Made by a program: the position numbers and the translations under genes
Shown: in pieces, positions 24,828 through 35,774 of the stretch
How positions within the stretch are numbered: the stretch's first letter is position 1
How the letters are laid out: the number at the start of each line of letters is the position of its first letter
Assembly (NCBI GenBank): GCA_937867335.1
Contig: CALMKX010000220.1
Location: 1-41,343 of the forward strand
Reading direction: 5' to 3'
Length of the DNA stretch: 41,343 bases
Source: an uncultured Acidobacteriota bacterium
GTDB lineage: Bacteria; Acidobacteriota; Thermoanaerobaculia; Multivoradales; SZUA-115
Notes under the pieces: generated by a model
Databases searched by the model: none
What the model was told of the DNA's origin: nothing
The model's input: only the letters and a program-made list of their open reading frames with translations

Positions 24828-26054
24828 ATGAGGCGGGTCCCAGGCAGTCGCTCGGAAAGCGCCAGCTCCTCGCGGTTGCTGCTGCGTTCCTTGCCCTTGC
24901 CGCTGCTTCTCGCCCTGCGCTACCTCAAGAGCAGCCGGAAGGACGCCTTCTCGACCTTCCTCTCCCGGGTGGCGACCAGCGGCATGGCCCTCGGAGTGGC
25001 GGCGCTGATCCTGGCCCAGGCCCTGCTCGCGGGCTTCCAGAGCGTGCTCAAGGGGCCGCTTCTGGCGCGCACCCCCGAAGTGCTGGTGCGGCCCGCGGCC
25101 GGGGCGGATCTCGACGCTCTGGAGGCTCGGCTCGAGGCCGAGCCCGGGGCGAGAAGCGTGCGGCGAGTGCAGCAAGGCCGGGGCTGGGTGCTCAACCAGG
25201 GCCGCTCGGCGGTGGCCGTGGACATCGTGGGGGCGAGCGGCGGAGTGCCGCCGCGCTTCCCGGGGGCGACGGGCTCGGCCCCGGGCCTCTACCTCGGCAC
25301 CTCGCTGGTCTCGAGCCTGGGGCTCGTCGCCGGAGACCCTGTCGAGCTGGTGGCGCCGCGGCCTACGCTCACTCCCCTCGGCCCGCAGCCACGCCTGCGC
25401 CGGCTGCCGCTCGCCGGCACCTTCGAGAGCGTGCCCTCCGAGGACCGCCAGCGGGTGCTGGTGCCGCTCGAGGTATCACGCAGCCTGTTCGGCGATGCCG
25501 AGCTGGCCTTCGAAGTCGAAGCCGGCGGGCTCGAGGCAGCGCTGGTTCTGGCTCCCCGCCTGCGCACCGCCCTGCCGGGAGCCGAAGTGCTCACCTGGCG
25601 CGACCTCAACCGCCCGCTGCTTTTCGCCCTGGCGCTCGAGAAGCGCATGGTCTTTCTCTCTGTGCTGCTGATCGTGCTCGTTTCCGGCCTCGCTCTGGTG
25701 GCAGCTCTCTCTCTCCTCGCCGCCAGCAAGCGCGGCGAGCTGGGGATCCTCGGAGCCATGGGGGTAGCTCCCGCGGGGCTCTCGGCGCTCTTTCTCTCCC
25801 TCGGAGCGCTGATCGCCGGCCGGGGCATTGTGGCCGGCGGCCTCCTGGGCACCCTGGGAGCCTGGGCCCTCGACCGCAGCCATCTGCTCTCGGTGCCGGG
25901 GGATGTCTTCCTGGTCAGCCGCGTGCCCTTCAAGATCGAGGCCCTGGACCTCCTCGCCGTCTTCAGTGCCGCCCTCGTGGTGGCTGGTCTCGCCTGCCTC
26001 TACGCCGCTCGGCGCGCCACGTTGCTGACGCCCATCGAGGCGATGCGCCGATGA
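24828..26054 (+). CDS. Lipoprotein-releasing ABC transporter permease, LolC/LolE/LolF type
   Basis: A 408-residue inner-membrane permease with the FtsX/MacB layout: a first membrane helix after LLLALRYLKSSRKDAFSTFL (about 30-70), a large periplasmic domain (about 75-265), and three C-terminal helices (VFLSVLLIVLVSGLALVAAL near 275; LSALFLSLGALIAGRGIVAG near 325; LLAVFSAALVVAGLACLYAA near 375). The segment SKRGELGILGAMG is the conserved coupling element facing the ATPase. Lol permeases extract lipoproteins from the inner membrane and pass them to the carrier LolA. Only one permease is present, so it probably forms a homodimer, as in LolF systems; this is inference. Its stop overlaps the ATPase start by 4 bases. 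Confidence 0.88.
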   Translation: MRRVPGSRSESASSSRLLLRSLPLPLLLALRYLKSSRKDAFSTFLSRVATSGMALGVAALILAQALLAGFQSVLKGPLLARTPEVLVRPAAGADLDALEARLEAEPGARSVRRVQQGRGWVLNQGRSAVAVDIVGASGGVPPRFPGATGSAPGLYLGTSLVSSLGLVAGDPVELVAPRPTLTPLGPQPRLRRLPLAGTFESVPSEDRQRVLVPLEVSRSLFGDAELAFEVEAGGLEAALVLAPRLRTALPGAEVLTWRDLNRPLLFALALEKRMVFLSVLLIVLVSGLALVAALSLLAASKRGELGILGAMGVAPAGLSALFLSLGALIAGRGIVAGGLLGTLGAWALDRSHLLSVPGDVFLVSRVPFKIEALDLLAVFSAALVVAGLACLYAARRATLLTPIEAMRR

Positions 26055-26791
26055 CCGCCGCGGTGCGAGTCGAAGGCCTGGCCAAGGCCTACGTGGACGG
26101 CGAGCGCCGGGTCGAGGTGCTCGCCGGGGTGGACCTGGTGGTGGAGCCCGGCGAGGTGGTGGCGATCATCGGCCCTTCCGGCTCCGGCAAGTCGACCTTG
26201 CTCCACCTCCTGGGTGCCCTCGACACGCCGGATCAGGGCAGGATCGAGATCGCGGGCCAGGACCTCGCCCGCCTCGATCGAGCCCGTGCGGCCGCGTTCC
26301 GCAACCGCACCCTCGGCTTCGTGTTCCAGTTCCACCGCCTGCTGCCGGATTTCACCGCCCTCGAGAACGTCATGCTCCCCGGGCGGATCGCCGGCCAGGA
26401 TCCCCGGCGGGTGGAGGCCGAGGCGCGGCGCCTGCTCGTGGAGGTGGGGCTTGCCGAGCGCCTGGATCACTTCCCCAGCCAGCTCTCGGGCGGGGAATGC
26501 CAGCGGGTCGCCCTCTGCCGGGCCCTGGCCCTCGCGCCACCGCTCCTCCTGGCGGACGAGCCCACCGGCAATCTCGACCCGGAAAGCGGCGAGCTGGTCT
26601 TCAAGCTCCTGCTCGAGCTCGCCCGGGAGCGCTCGAGCGCCGTGGTGCTGGTCACCCACAACCCGGCCCTGGCCGAGCGCTGTGCTAGAATTTTCCAGCT
26701 TGATCGCGGCGTTTTGCGGGCTTTTTCATCGTTACTGGACCAGGGAGGGGCGGGTTCGGTCGACCTTGCATTGAGCGAACACGGTTCGTAG
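26051..26791 (+). CDS. lolD: Lipoprotein-releasing ABC transporter ATPase
   Basis: A 246-residue ABC ATPase that energises the preceding permease. Walker A is IIGPSGSGKSTLL (about 41-53), Q-loop FVFQFHRLLPDFTALENVML, ABC signature LSGGECQRVALCRALA (about 145), Walker B LLLADEPTGNLDPESG (about 166), and a D-loop/switch VLVTHNPALAERC. The QFHRLLPDFTALENVM sequence is typical of LolD/MacB-type ATPases. It overlaps the permease by 4 bases (ATGA). The last 25 residues (ALSSLLDQGGAGSVDLALSEHGS) run past the usual end of the fold. A candidate promoter for clpC lies inside its 3' end at 26683. Confidence 0.93.
   Translation: MTAAVRVEGLAKAYVDGERRVEVLAGVDLVVEPGEVVAIIGPSGSGKSTLLHLLGALDTPDQGRIEIAGQDLARLDRARAAAFRNRTLGFVFQFHRLLPDFTALENVMLPGRIAGQDPRRVEAEARRLLVEVGLAERLDHFPSQLSGGECQRVALCRALALAPPLLLADEPTGNLDPESGELVFKLLLELARERSSAVVLVTHNPALAERCARIFQLDRGVLRAFSSLLDQGGAGSVDLALSEHGS
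26683..26691 (+). promoter_or_regulatory. Extended -10 candidate for clpC, inside the lolD 3' end
   Basis: TGCTAGAAT (TGn plus TAGAAT, 5 of 6 matches to the -10 consensus) is followed by an A/T-rich TTTTCC. It would give clpC a leader of about 170 bases. Location inside a coding region lowers confidence. Confidence 0.35.
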
Positions 26792-26868
26792 CGTGAGGGC
26801 GGGGTGGCGGGTGTCCTTGAAGCCGAACGACGATAGATGCTTTTCAACGTGGGTTGTGATCAACGCTG

Positions 26869-29292
<2,424 letters not shown>

Positions 29293-29374
29293 GCCGCTCG
29301 GCCGACCGGTAACCGGGCTTGTCGTACTGCGCCAGGCCCGGCTCGGGATTTGCATTTCTGCCCACCACATCCGA

Positions 29375-29380
29375 TATCCT
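29375..29380 (+). promoter_or_regulatory. Candidate -10 for bamA
   Basis: TATCCT lies 28 bases before the bamA ATG; it resembles the TA---T hexamers of other unit starts. It could start a transcript with a 21-base leader. Confidence 0.3.
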
Positions 29381-29407
29381 TCGCGCTTGCCGGAGGCGAG
29401 GAGGGCC

Positions 29408-31888
29408 ATGATCCAGCGCAGACTAGCGACTCCCAGGGAGCCCAGCCGCAGGTTCGGGTTCCAGCTTTCAGGCGCCTTTCTGGCAGCTCTGCTGCTCCTC
29501 GTACCTGCCGCTCGTGCCGCCTCGCCCTACGACGGCAAGCGCATCGAGAGTGTCACCAGCCAAGGCCTGGTGCTGCTCTCGGAAGAGACCCTGCTCTTCT
29601 ACCTCGGGCTCGCCAAGGGCCAGCCACTCGACTCCGACGCCCTCGACCAGAAGATCTCCGAGCTGTGGACCAAGCAGCTGATCGACGACCTGCAGGTGGA
29701 CGTCGATCCTGAGGGCGAAGGCGTCCACCTCACCCTCAAGGTCAAAGAGCGGCCGGTGCTTCGCTCGGTGCAGTACAAGGGCCTCAAGCGGCTGGGCAAG
29801 ACCGACATCGACGACCGCATCGCCAAAGAAGGCATCGACCTCGGGGAGGGGCATCCTCTCGATCGCGGCGAGATCGCCCGACTCGAATCCCTGCTCGAGA
29901 CCATGTACCAGGAGAAGGGCTACCGCTTCGCCCAGATCACGACCACCTACGCCGAAGCGCAGAAGGGCGAAGTGTCGGCTACGGTCACGGTCGACGAGGG
30001 CGACAAGGTCCGCATCGGCGACATCGATTTCGAGGGCAACGAGGTCTTCGGCGACCTGCGCCTGCGCTGGGTGATGAAGAAGACCAAGCAGAGCGGCCTC
30101 GTCACCCGCCTGCTCAAGAAGGACATCTACAACCCTGCAAGCCTCGAAGAAGACCTCGACAAGGTGCGGGATCTCTACCGCGGCGCCGGCTACAAAAACG
30201 TGCTGGTGGGCGAGCCGCGTACCGAGGTCAAGGAGTCCGGCAGCAAGCGCCGGCTGGTCCTGGTGATCCCGATCGACGAGGGCGAGCGCTGGAAGCTCGG
30301 CAAGGTCACCATGGACGGCAACACCCGCTACAAGAGCGAGACCCTGCTCTCCCTGGTGCCGATCCGCGAGGGCGGCTGGCTGCGCTCGGATCAGATCGAC
30401 AAGGCGGTGGAGAAGATCAAGCAGTCGTACGACAACAGCGGCTATATCTTCTCGCGGGTCACACCGGAGCTGGTGGAGCGCGACAACTACATCGCCGATG
30501 TGGTGATCAAGGTCGCCGAGAATGATCAGTTCAAGGTCGGCCGCATCGAATTCGAAGGCAACACAGACACTCGCGACAAAGTCCTGCGCCGTGAGCTGCG
30601 GGTGCAGGAAGGTCTCTTCATCAACCTGGGCGGTGTGAAGAACAGCGTTTACAAGGTGAACCAGCTGGGCTTCTTCAAGCTCAAGGAAGGCGAACCGGTC
30701 AAGTTCGATCCGGACAACGAGAACAAACTGGTGAACCTGACGTTCGTCGGCCACGAGGACAACCGCACGGAGCTGCAGTTCGGCGCCGGCTACGGTGAGC
30801 AATACGGCTTCTTCGGCCAGCTCTCGTTCCGTACCTACAACTTCCTGGGTCGCGGCGAAACCGTCGGCGTCTCGGTGGAGAGCGGCCAGCGCCGAGACCT
30901 CTTCGACGTTTCCTATCTGGTGCCCTGGTTCCTGGACCGGCCGCAATCGATCGGTTATCAGCTCAGCAAGCGCCAGGAACAGCTGCTCTACGTGGGCGGG
31001 GCGCGCGAGGAGCGCAACACCCTGGGCGGCACCGTCAACTACAACCGCAACTTCGGCCTGTTCCAGAGCGTCGGCCTGAGCTACAACCGCTATCGCTTCG
31101 ACGGCACGTTCATCGGCCAGGATTCGACCGGCCAGGAGCAGCGGGTCTCGTTGGGCGAAGTGGACAGTTCCTCGATCACTCCAGCCTGGTACTACAACAG
31201 CGTCGACAACCGCTTCGAGCCCACCCGCGGCCAGCGCATGCGCGCCTCGGTCGAGCTGGGCGGTGGGCCGCTCGGCGGCAACAACTGGTTCTACAAGTTC
31301 GAGGGTGCCTACACCCTGTTCCGGCCGGTCACCAACTATCCCGTTCGCACCGTTTTCGGCCTCAACCTCGAAGCTGGATGGGTACGGCCCTTCGGCACCG
31401 AGCGCGACGCCACCGGCAAGCGAGTGGATCGACCGCTGCAGCGCTTCGAGCGCTACCTGCTGGGTGGCGACAACAGCGTGCGCGGCTTCCGCTACCCCAG
31501 CATCGCGGTGCGCGATGCCAACAACAAGCTGGTGCTCGACCCGCTGGTGCCGGGAGCGGTGCTCGGCGGCGACGAATTCCTGCAGATCAACGTGGAGTAC
31601 CACATCCTTCTCGGCGGCCCCTTCCGCCTGATCCTCTTCGCCGATGGCGGCAACGTGTGGAGCGATTTCGAGGAGGAGTTCACCGACCCCCAAGGGGTCA
31701 AGCGCACGCGACTGGTGCATCAATCGATCGATCCTGGCAACCTGCGCTGGAGCGCCGGTGCCGAGCTGCGCCTGCTGGTACCGGTCTTCGGTGCGCCGCT
31801 GCGCTTCATCTACGCCAAGCCGCTGGACGACAAGCTCCCGGACGACCGCTTCGAGAGCTTCCGTTTCTCGATCGGCGCTGCGTTCTAA
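29408..31888 (+). CDS. bamA: Outer membrane protein assembly factor BamA
   Basis: BamA is the outer-membrane barrel that folds and inserts other beta-barrel proteins. The 826-residue product has a long signal peptide (basic to residue 17, hydrophobic AFLAALLLLVPAARA, cleavage near 38), then five POTRA-like repeats (about 45-420; EVFGDLRLRWVMKKTKQSG, VTMDGNTRYKSETLLS and IEFEGNTDTRDKVLRRELR are typical), and a C-terminal 16-strand barrel. The barrel holds the conserved VRGF motif (residue about 691) that contacts the lateral gate, and the protein ends in Phe, the outer-membrane sorting signal. The ATG at 29408 is preferred because AGGAGG precedes it, although the spacing is short; a TTG at 29387 is the alternative. 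skp follows 21 bases later. Confidence 0.95.
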   Translation: MIQRRLATPREPSRRFGFQLSGAFLAALLLLVPAARAASPYDGKRIESVTSQGLVLLSEETLLFYLGLAKGQPLDSDALDQKISELWTKQLIDDLQVDVDPEGEGVHLTLKVKERPVLRSVQYKGLKRLGKTDIDDRIAKEGIDLGEGHPLDRGEIARLESLLETMYQEKGYRFAQITTTYAEAQKGEVSATVTVDEGDKVRIGDIDFEGNEVFGDLRLRWVMKKTKQSGLVTRLLKKDIYNPASLEEDLDKVRDLYRGAGYKNVLVGEPRTEVKESGSKRRLVLVIPIDEGERWKLGKVTMDGNTRYKSETLLSLVPIREGGWLRSDQIDKAVEKIKQSYDNSGYIFSRVTPELVERDNYIADVVIKVAENDQFKVGRIEFEGNTDTRDKVLRRELRVQEGLFINLGGVKNSVYKVNQLGFFKLKEGEPVKFDPDNENKLVNLTFVGHEDNRTELQFGAGYGEQYGFFGQLSFRTYNFLGRGETVGVSVESGQRRDLFDVSYLVPWFLDRPQSIGYQLSKRQEQLLYVGGAREERNTLGGTVNYNRNFGLFQSVGLSYNRYRFDGTFIGQDSTGQEQRVSLGEVDSSSITPAWYYNSVDNRFEPTRGQRMRASVELGGGPLGGNNWFYKFEGAYTLFRPVTNYPVRTVFGLNLEAGWVRPFGTERDATGKRVDRPLQRFERYLLGGDNSVRGFRYPSIAVRDANNKLVLDPLVPGAVLGGDEFLQINVEYHILLGGPFRLILFADGGNVWSDFEEEFTDPQGVKRTRLVHQSIDPGNLRWSAGAELRLLVPVFGAPLRFIYAKPLDDKLPDDRFESFRFSIGAAF

Positions 31889-31909
31889 CCAATCAGAGGG
31901 AGATTTCGG

Positions 31910-32482
31910 ATGGCTGTTCCTGGTTCTGTCCGCGCTGCCGCCGTGGCGGTGGCAATGTTCACTTCCAGCTTCACCCTCGCTGCCAGCGCCCAGCAGGGAG
32001 CCGGGAGCCCCAAGATCGCGATCATCGACGTCGAGCGTATCGTCACCGAGTCGGCCACCGGCAAGGCTGCGCTCGCCAAGCTCGAGGCCTACGGCAAGGA
32101 GCAAGAAGGCAGGCTCCAGGCCAAGAAGGACGAGATCGAAGCCCTGCGCAAGAAGATCTCCGACGGTCAGCTGTCGCTCGCCGAGGACAAGCTGAACGAC
32201 ATGCGCAAGGACCTCGAGAACAAGGGGATCGAGCTGCGCCGGGCCACCGACGACGCCCAGCGGGAGTTCAACACCCGCCAGCAGACCGCCCTGGGTGACA
32301 TCGAGCGCAAGGTGATGCCGGTGATCAAGAAGATGGGCGAAGAGGGCGGTTACAGCATGATCTTCCGCAAGTTCGACAGCGGGCTGGTCTTCGCCACGGA
32401 CGAGATCGACATCACCCAGCAGGTGATCCAGCGCCTCGACGCCAGCCAGCCTGCGGAGAACAAGCCCCCGGGGAAGCCGTGA
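31910..32482 (+). CDS. OmpH/Skp-family periplasmic chaperone
   Basis: Skp-like chaperones hold unfolded outer-membrane proteins in the periplasm and hand them to BamA. The 190-residue product has a signal peptide (AAAVAVAMFTSSFTLAASAQ, cleavage near 27-30), a short beta strand with the typical IAIIDVERIVTESATGKAAL, then a long charged coiled coil (LEAYGKEQEGRLQAKKDEIE to ELRRATDDAQREF) and a return helix, ending in GYSMIFRKFDSGLVFATDEIDITQQVI, the conserved Skp C-terminal strand. GAGGGAG about 7-12 bases upstream supports the ATG. Its stop overlaps the lpxD GTG. The position between bamA and lpxD is conserved across many Gram-negative bacteria. Confidence 0.93.
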   Translation: MAVPGSVRAAAVAVAMFTSSFTLAASAQQGAGSPKIAIIDVERIVTESATGKAALAKLEAYGKEQEGRLQAKKDEIEALRKKISDGQLSLAEDKLNDMRKDLENKGIELRRATDDAQREFNTRQQTALGDIERKVMPVIKKMGEEGGYSMIFRKFDSGLVFATDEIDITQQVIQRLDASQPAENKPPGKP

Positions 32483-33510
32483 CGATCCGCCCCGCCCGGC
32501 TGAGCGAGCTGGGCGAGAGGCTGAGGGCCGAAGTCCGAGGCGACGGCTCGAAGACCATCGTGGGCCTGGCGGCGCTCGATGTCGCCGGGCCCGAGGAGCT
32601 CTCCTTCCTGCTCCACCCCCGCTACCGAGCGCGAGCTGCCGCCAGCCAGGCCGGGGCTCTGCTGGTGAGCAAGGAAGAGGCCGACCGCCCCGAGTTTGCG
32701 GAGCGAGCCCTCCTGGTGGTGGAGGATCCCGAGCTCGCCCGACTCGAGCTGCTCTCTACGCTCTATCCGAGCCGGCCGGGCCACGCCGGGGTCCATCCCA
32801 CGGCGTCGGTCGCGGCCTCCGCCCAGGTGGACCCGTCCGCCGCGCTGGGACCCTACGCGGTGGTGGGGGAGGGGAGCGTCGTTGGAGCGGATGCCGTGCT
32901 TTGCGCCCACGTGGTGGTGGGGCGGGACTGCCGGGTGGGAGCGGCGGTGGTTCTTCATCCCCACGTGGTGCTCTACGACGGCACCGAGCTTGGAGCACGG
33001 ACGGTGATCCATGCCGGCTCGGTCCTGGGAGCGGATGGCTTCGGCTACCTCAGTCGAAGCGGCAGGCATCTCAAGGTGCCCCAGGTGGGCCGAGTGGTGG
33101 TGGAGGAGGACGTCGAGGTGGGTGCGCTTTCCACCATCGATCGCGCCACCCTCGGCGAGACCCGCATCGGCGCCGGCACCAAGATCGACAACCAGGTCCA
33201 GGTGGGGCACAACGTCCAGGTGGGCAGAGGGTGTATCCTCTGCGGCCAGGCTGGGATCGCAGGCAGCAGTCGGCTGGGTGACTACGTGGTGCTCGCCGGC
33301 CAGGCAGGCGTCGGGGGTCACCTCGAGGTGGGCCGCGGCGTTCAGGTGGCCGCCAAGGCCGCGGTGCTCCAGGATGTGGCCCAAGGGCCGGTGGGAGGAG
33401 TCCCGGCCGTGGAGCTGGCTTCATGGCGGCGCCAGGCTGCCGCTCTGTCGCGGCTGCCGGAGCTGATGCGCCGGCTCCGAGCCCTGGAGAAGCGGTTCGA
33501 TCAAGAATAG
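32479..33510 (+). CDS. lpxD: UDP-3-O-acylglucosamine N-acyltransferase
   Basis: LpxD adds the second acyl chain, from acyl-ACP, to the 2-amino group of UDP-3-O-acyl-glucosamine in lipid A synthesis. The 343-residue product has the N-terminal uridine-binding domain (PEELSFLLHPRYRARAA), a long left-handed beta-helix of hexapeptide repeats (about 105-310), including the catalytic-region QVQVGHNVQVGRGCILCGQAGIAGS with its conserved histidine, and a C-terminal helix. The GTG start overlaps the skp stop. The start places the conserved LGERLRAEVRGDG at residue 10, as expected. fabZ begins about 24 bases after its stop. Confidence 0.95.
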   Translation: MTIRPARLSELGERLRAEVRGDGSKTIVGLAALDVAGPEELSFLLHPRYRARAAASQAGALLVSKEEADRPEFAERALLVVEDPELARLELLSTLYPSRPGHAGVHPTASVAASAQVDPSAALGPYAVVGEGSVVGADAVLCAHVVVGRDCRVGAAVVLHPHVVLYDGTELGARTVIHAGSVLGADGFGYLSRSGRHLKVPQVGRVVVEEDVEVGALSTIDRATLGETRIGAGTKIDNQVQVGHNVQVGRGCILCGQAGIAGSSRLGDYVVLAGQAGVGGHLEVGRGVQVAAKAAVLQDVAQGPVGGVPAVELASWRRQAAALSRLPELMRRLRALEKRFDQE

Positions 33511-33533
33511 AGGGCAGGGTCGGGAGGAACGTG

Positions 33534-33989
33534 TTGAGCGAAAGTAGCGAGCGGGTCGAGCGAGATATCGGCTGGATCATGTCGATCCTGCCGCACCGCT
33601 ATCCCTTTCTGCTGGTGGATCGGGTGCTGGAGTTCGAGGCCGGAAAGCGGCTGGTGGCGATCAAGAACTTCACCATCAACGAAGAGTTCTTCGTCGGTCA
33701 TTTCCCCAATCATCCCGTGGTGCCTGGGGTCCTGCTGATCGAAGGCATGGCGCAGGCCGGGGGTCTCCTGGCCCTGGCCGAGCGCGAAGAGCGGGATCGC
33801 AAGCTGATGTACTTCGCCGGCATCGACCGTGCCCGCTTCCGGAAGCCGGTGGTGCCCGGGGATCAGGTCCGATTCGAGATCGAGATGCTGGTGCTGCGGT
33901 CCTCGGCCTGCCGGCTCTCCGCGCAGGCCAAGGTGGACGGCAAGGTGGCCGCGGAGGCCGTGCTCACCGCGGCCATCGTGGATCGCTGA
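33534..33989 (+). CDS. fabZ: 3-hydroxyacyl-ACP dehydratase FabZ
   Basis: FabZ removes water from 3-hydroxyacyl-ACP in fatty acid elongation and so balances 3-hydroxyacyl supply between membrane lipid and lipid A. The 151-residue product contains ILPHRYPFLLVDRVLE, the active-site His in GHFPNHPVVPGVLLIEGMAQ with its Glu 14 residues later, and the FRKPVVPGDQVRFEIE strand. The TTG at 33534 is chosen because GGAGG lies 6 bases upstream; the adjacent GTG at 33531 is equally possible, and no ATG fits. An upstream extension of the frame into lpxD is not conserved. It is flanked by lpxD and lpxA, the usual order. Confidence 0.95.
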   Translation: MSESSERVERDIGWIMSILPHRYPFLLVDRVLEFEAGKRLVAIKNFTINEEFFVGHFPNHPVVPGVLLIEGMAQAGGLLALAEREERDRKLMYFAGIDRARFRKPVVPGDQVRFEIEMLVLRSSACRLSAQAKVDGKVAAEAVLTAAIVDR

Positions 33990-34003
33990 GGAGGTCAGAG
34001 CCC

Positions 34004-34855
34004 TTGAGCCGCCACCACCCCACCGCAGTGATCCACCCGGGCGCTGAGCTAGCCGAGGATGTCGTGGTCGGGCCCCACGCCGTGATCGGCGAAGGAGTGG
34101 TGATCGGTCCCGGCTGCGAGATCGGCGCTGGCGCCCAGATCCAGGGCCCCACCGAGCTAGGGCGAGAGAACCGGGTCTTTGCCATGGCCGCGATCGGCTT
34201 CGAGCCCCAAGATCTCAAGTTCCGCGGTGAGCTGGTGCGCCTCGAAGTCGGCGACCGCAACCAATTCCGCGAGTTCTCCACCCTCCACCGTGGCACCGGC
34301 AAGGGTGGAGGCGTCACCCGCGTGGGCAGCGACAACCTGTTCATGACCGGCAGCCACGTCGGGCACGATTGCCAGGTGGGAAGCCGCACAATCTTCGTCA
34401 ACAACGCCACCCTGGCCGGGCACGTCAGCGTGGAGGACGACGCCACCATCGGCGCCTTTTCCTCGGTGCACCAGTTCTGCCGGGTGGGCCGCCATGCCTA
34501 CATCGGCGGCTATACCGTGCTCACCCAGGACGCCCTGCCCTACGTCAAGACCACCGGGCAGAAGCCGGTCTGCTATGGCCTGAACTCGATCGGCTTGCGC
34601 CGCAAGGGGGTGCCCGAGGAGAGCGTCCAGCGCCTGTCGAAGGCGCTCCGGGTGCTGCTGCGTTCGGGCCTGAACCTCGGGCAGGCCCTCGAGGAGCTGC
34701 GGCGCGAGCTCGCAGCGGATCCCTACGTGGCCCACCTGGTGAGCTTCATCGAAGGCTCGGAACGGGGAGTGGTGAAGGGCCTGCCGGGGCGGCGCGGTGC
34801 CCGAGGTGGTGGCGAGCCAGGCGGCGGCGAGCAGAGCGGTGGCGAGGATGAATGA
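34004..34855 (+). CDS. lpxA: UDP-N-acetylglucosamine acyltransferase
   Basis: LpxA performs the first step of lipid A synthesis, acylating UDP-N-acetylglucosamine (or its 3-amino analogue) at the 3-position from 3-hydroxyacyl-ACP. The 283-residue product is a left-handed beta-helix (VIHPGAELAEDVVVGPHAVI), with QFREFSTLHRGTGKGGGVTRVG, the catalytic His in FMTGSHVGHDCQVGS (about 125), and QFCRVGRHAYIGGYTVLTQD, then a C-terminal helical domain (LRRKGVPEESVQRLSKALRV). The TTG start has GAGGAGG 8 bases upstream. The last 25 residues (PGRRGARGGGEPGGGEQSGG) are a glycine-rich extension past the normal end and overlap the next gene by 8 bases. Confidence 0.95.
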   Translation: MSRHHPTAVIHPGAELAEDVVVGPHAVIGEGVVIGPGCEIGAGAQIQGPTELGRENRVFAMAAIGFEPQDLKFRGELVRLEVGDRNQFREFSTLHRGTGKGGGVTRVGSDNLFMTGSHVGHDCQVGSRTIFVNNATLAGHVSVEDDATIGAFSSVHQFCRVGRHAYIGGYTVLTQDALPYVKTTGQKPVCYGLNSIGLRRKGVPEESVQRLSKALRVLLRSGLNLGQALEELRRELAADPYVAHLVSFIEGSERGVVKGLPGRRGARGGGEPGGGEQSGGEDE

Positions 34856-35774
34856 GCTCTCGGTGGCCGTGATCGGCGCCGGCGGCATGGGGCGCCACCA
34901 CATCCGCATCCTCTCGGAGCTTGCCGGCGCCCGCTTGGTGGGCATCCTCGACAAGAGCCCGGAAACCGCAGCGGCGGTGTCGGCCGAGCGCGGCGGGGTG
35001 CCGATCTTCGCTTCGCTCGAAGAGCTCATGGCCCAGGCGGAGGCGGTGGTGCTGGCCGTACCGACCGTGGACCACGCCGAGCTCGGCTGCCGGCTGCTCG
35101 CGGCGGGCAAGCACGTGCTGGTGGAGAAGCCGATCGCGGCGAGCCTCGAAGAGGCAGACCGCCTGGTGGCGGCCGCGGCGGCGGCCGGCAAGGTGCTGGC
35201 CCTCGGCCATGTGGAGTTCTTCAACCCGGCCGTGGAAGCCCTGCTGGCGACCGGAGCCCGCCCGCGGTTCCTCGAAATCGAGCGCCTCTCGCCCTTCTCC
35301 CCTCGCAGCCTGGACGTCGACGTGGTGCTCGATCTGATGATCCACGACCTGCAGATCCTCCACGCCCTCGATCCGGCGCCGGTGGCGGAGATCCGCGCCA
35401 CCGGCATTCCGGTCCTCTCGGCCCGGATCGACATCGCGAGCGTGCGCATCGAGCTCCAATCCGGCTGCGTGGCGAACCTCACCGCCTCGCGGGTGTCCGC
35501 CGAGCGAGTGCGCAAGCTGCGCGCCTTCCTGCCCAACCGCTACTACTCGCTCGACTACATGGCCCAGGAGGTCAAAGGCGTGCGGCTCGAGGACGGGCCC
35601 GAGGGCAAGCGGATCCTGCCCGCGGATCTCGCCGTGGAGCGCGCCGAACCCCTTCGGCGCGAGCTCGAGAGCTTCCTCGCCGCTTGCCGGGGCGAGGCGA
35701 GCCGCTGGGTGCGAGGCGAGGAAGGCCGCCGCGCCTTGGCCACCGCCCGCGCGGTGGTGGCAGCGATGGGCTAG
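34848..35774 (+). CDS. Gfo/Idh/MocA-family oxidoreductase, lpxA-linked
   Basis: A 308-residue NAD(P)-dependent sugar dehydrogenase-type protein: Rossmann GAGGMGRHHIRILSEL near residue 10, the EKPIAASLEEADRLV motif (about 98) whose Lys-Pro contacts the cofactor, and VEFFNPAVEALLA and DVVLDLMIHDLQILHALD in the C-terminal domain. The His in MIHDLQIL takes the catalytic position. The ATG at 34848 overlaps the lpxA stop by 8 bases; a GTG-type start at 34797 would lengthen it without conserved sequence. In some bacteria a related enzyme (GnnA) next to lpxA oxidises UDP-GlcNAc at C3 on the way to the 3-amino sugar; the partner aminotransferase GnnB is not in the window, so that role is possible but unproven. 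Confidence 0.85.
   Translation: MNELSVAVIGAGGMGRHHIRILSELAGARLVGILDKSPETAAAVSAERGGVPIFASLEELMAQAEAVVLAVPTVDHAELGCRLLAAGKHVLVEKPIAASLEEADRLVAAAAAAGKVLALGHVEFFNPAVEALLATGARPRFLEIERLSPFSPRSLDVDVVLDLMIHDLQILHALDPAPVAEIRATGIPVLSARIDIASVRIELQSGCVANLTASRVSAERVRKLRAFLPNRYYSLDYMAQEVKGVRLEDGPEGKRILPADLAVERAEPLRRELESFLAACRGEASRWVRGEEGRRALATARAVVAAMG

Noticed and set aside
29318-29350. CCGGGC and GCCCGG inverted repeat between clpC and bamA
   Set aside because: Six base pairs with a 17-base loop; in DNA this G/C-rich it is expected by chance.
29468-32104. 878-codon minus-strand frame opposite bamA and skp
   Set aside because: It is antisense to well-supported genes, with no recognisable domain; long antisense frames are common at this GC content.
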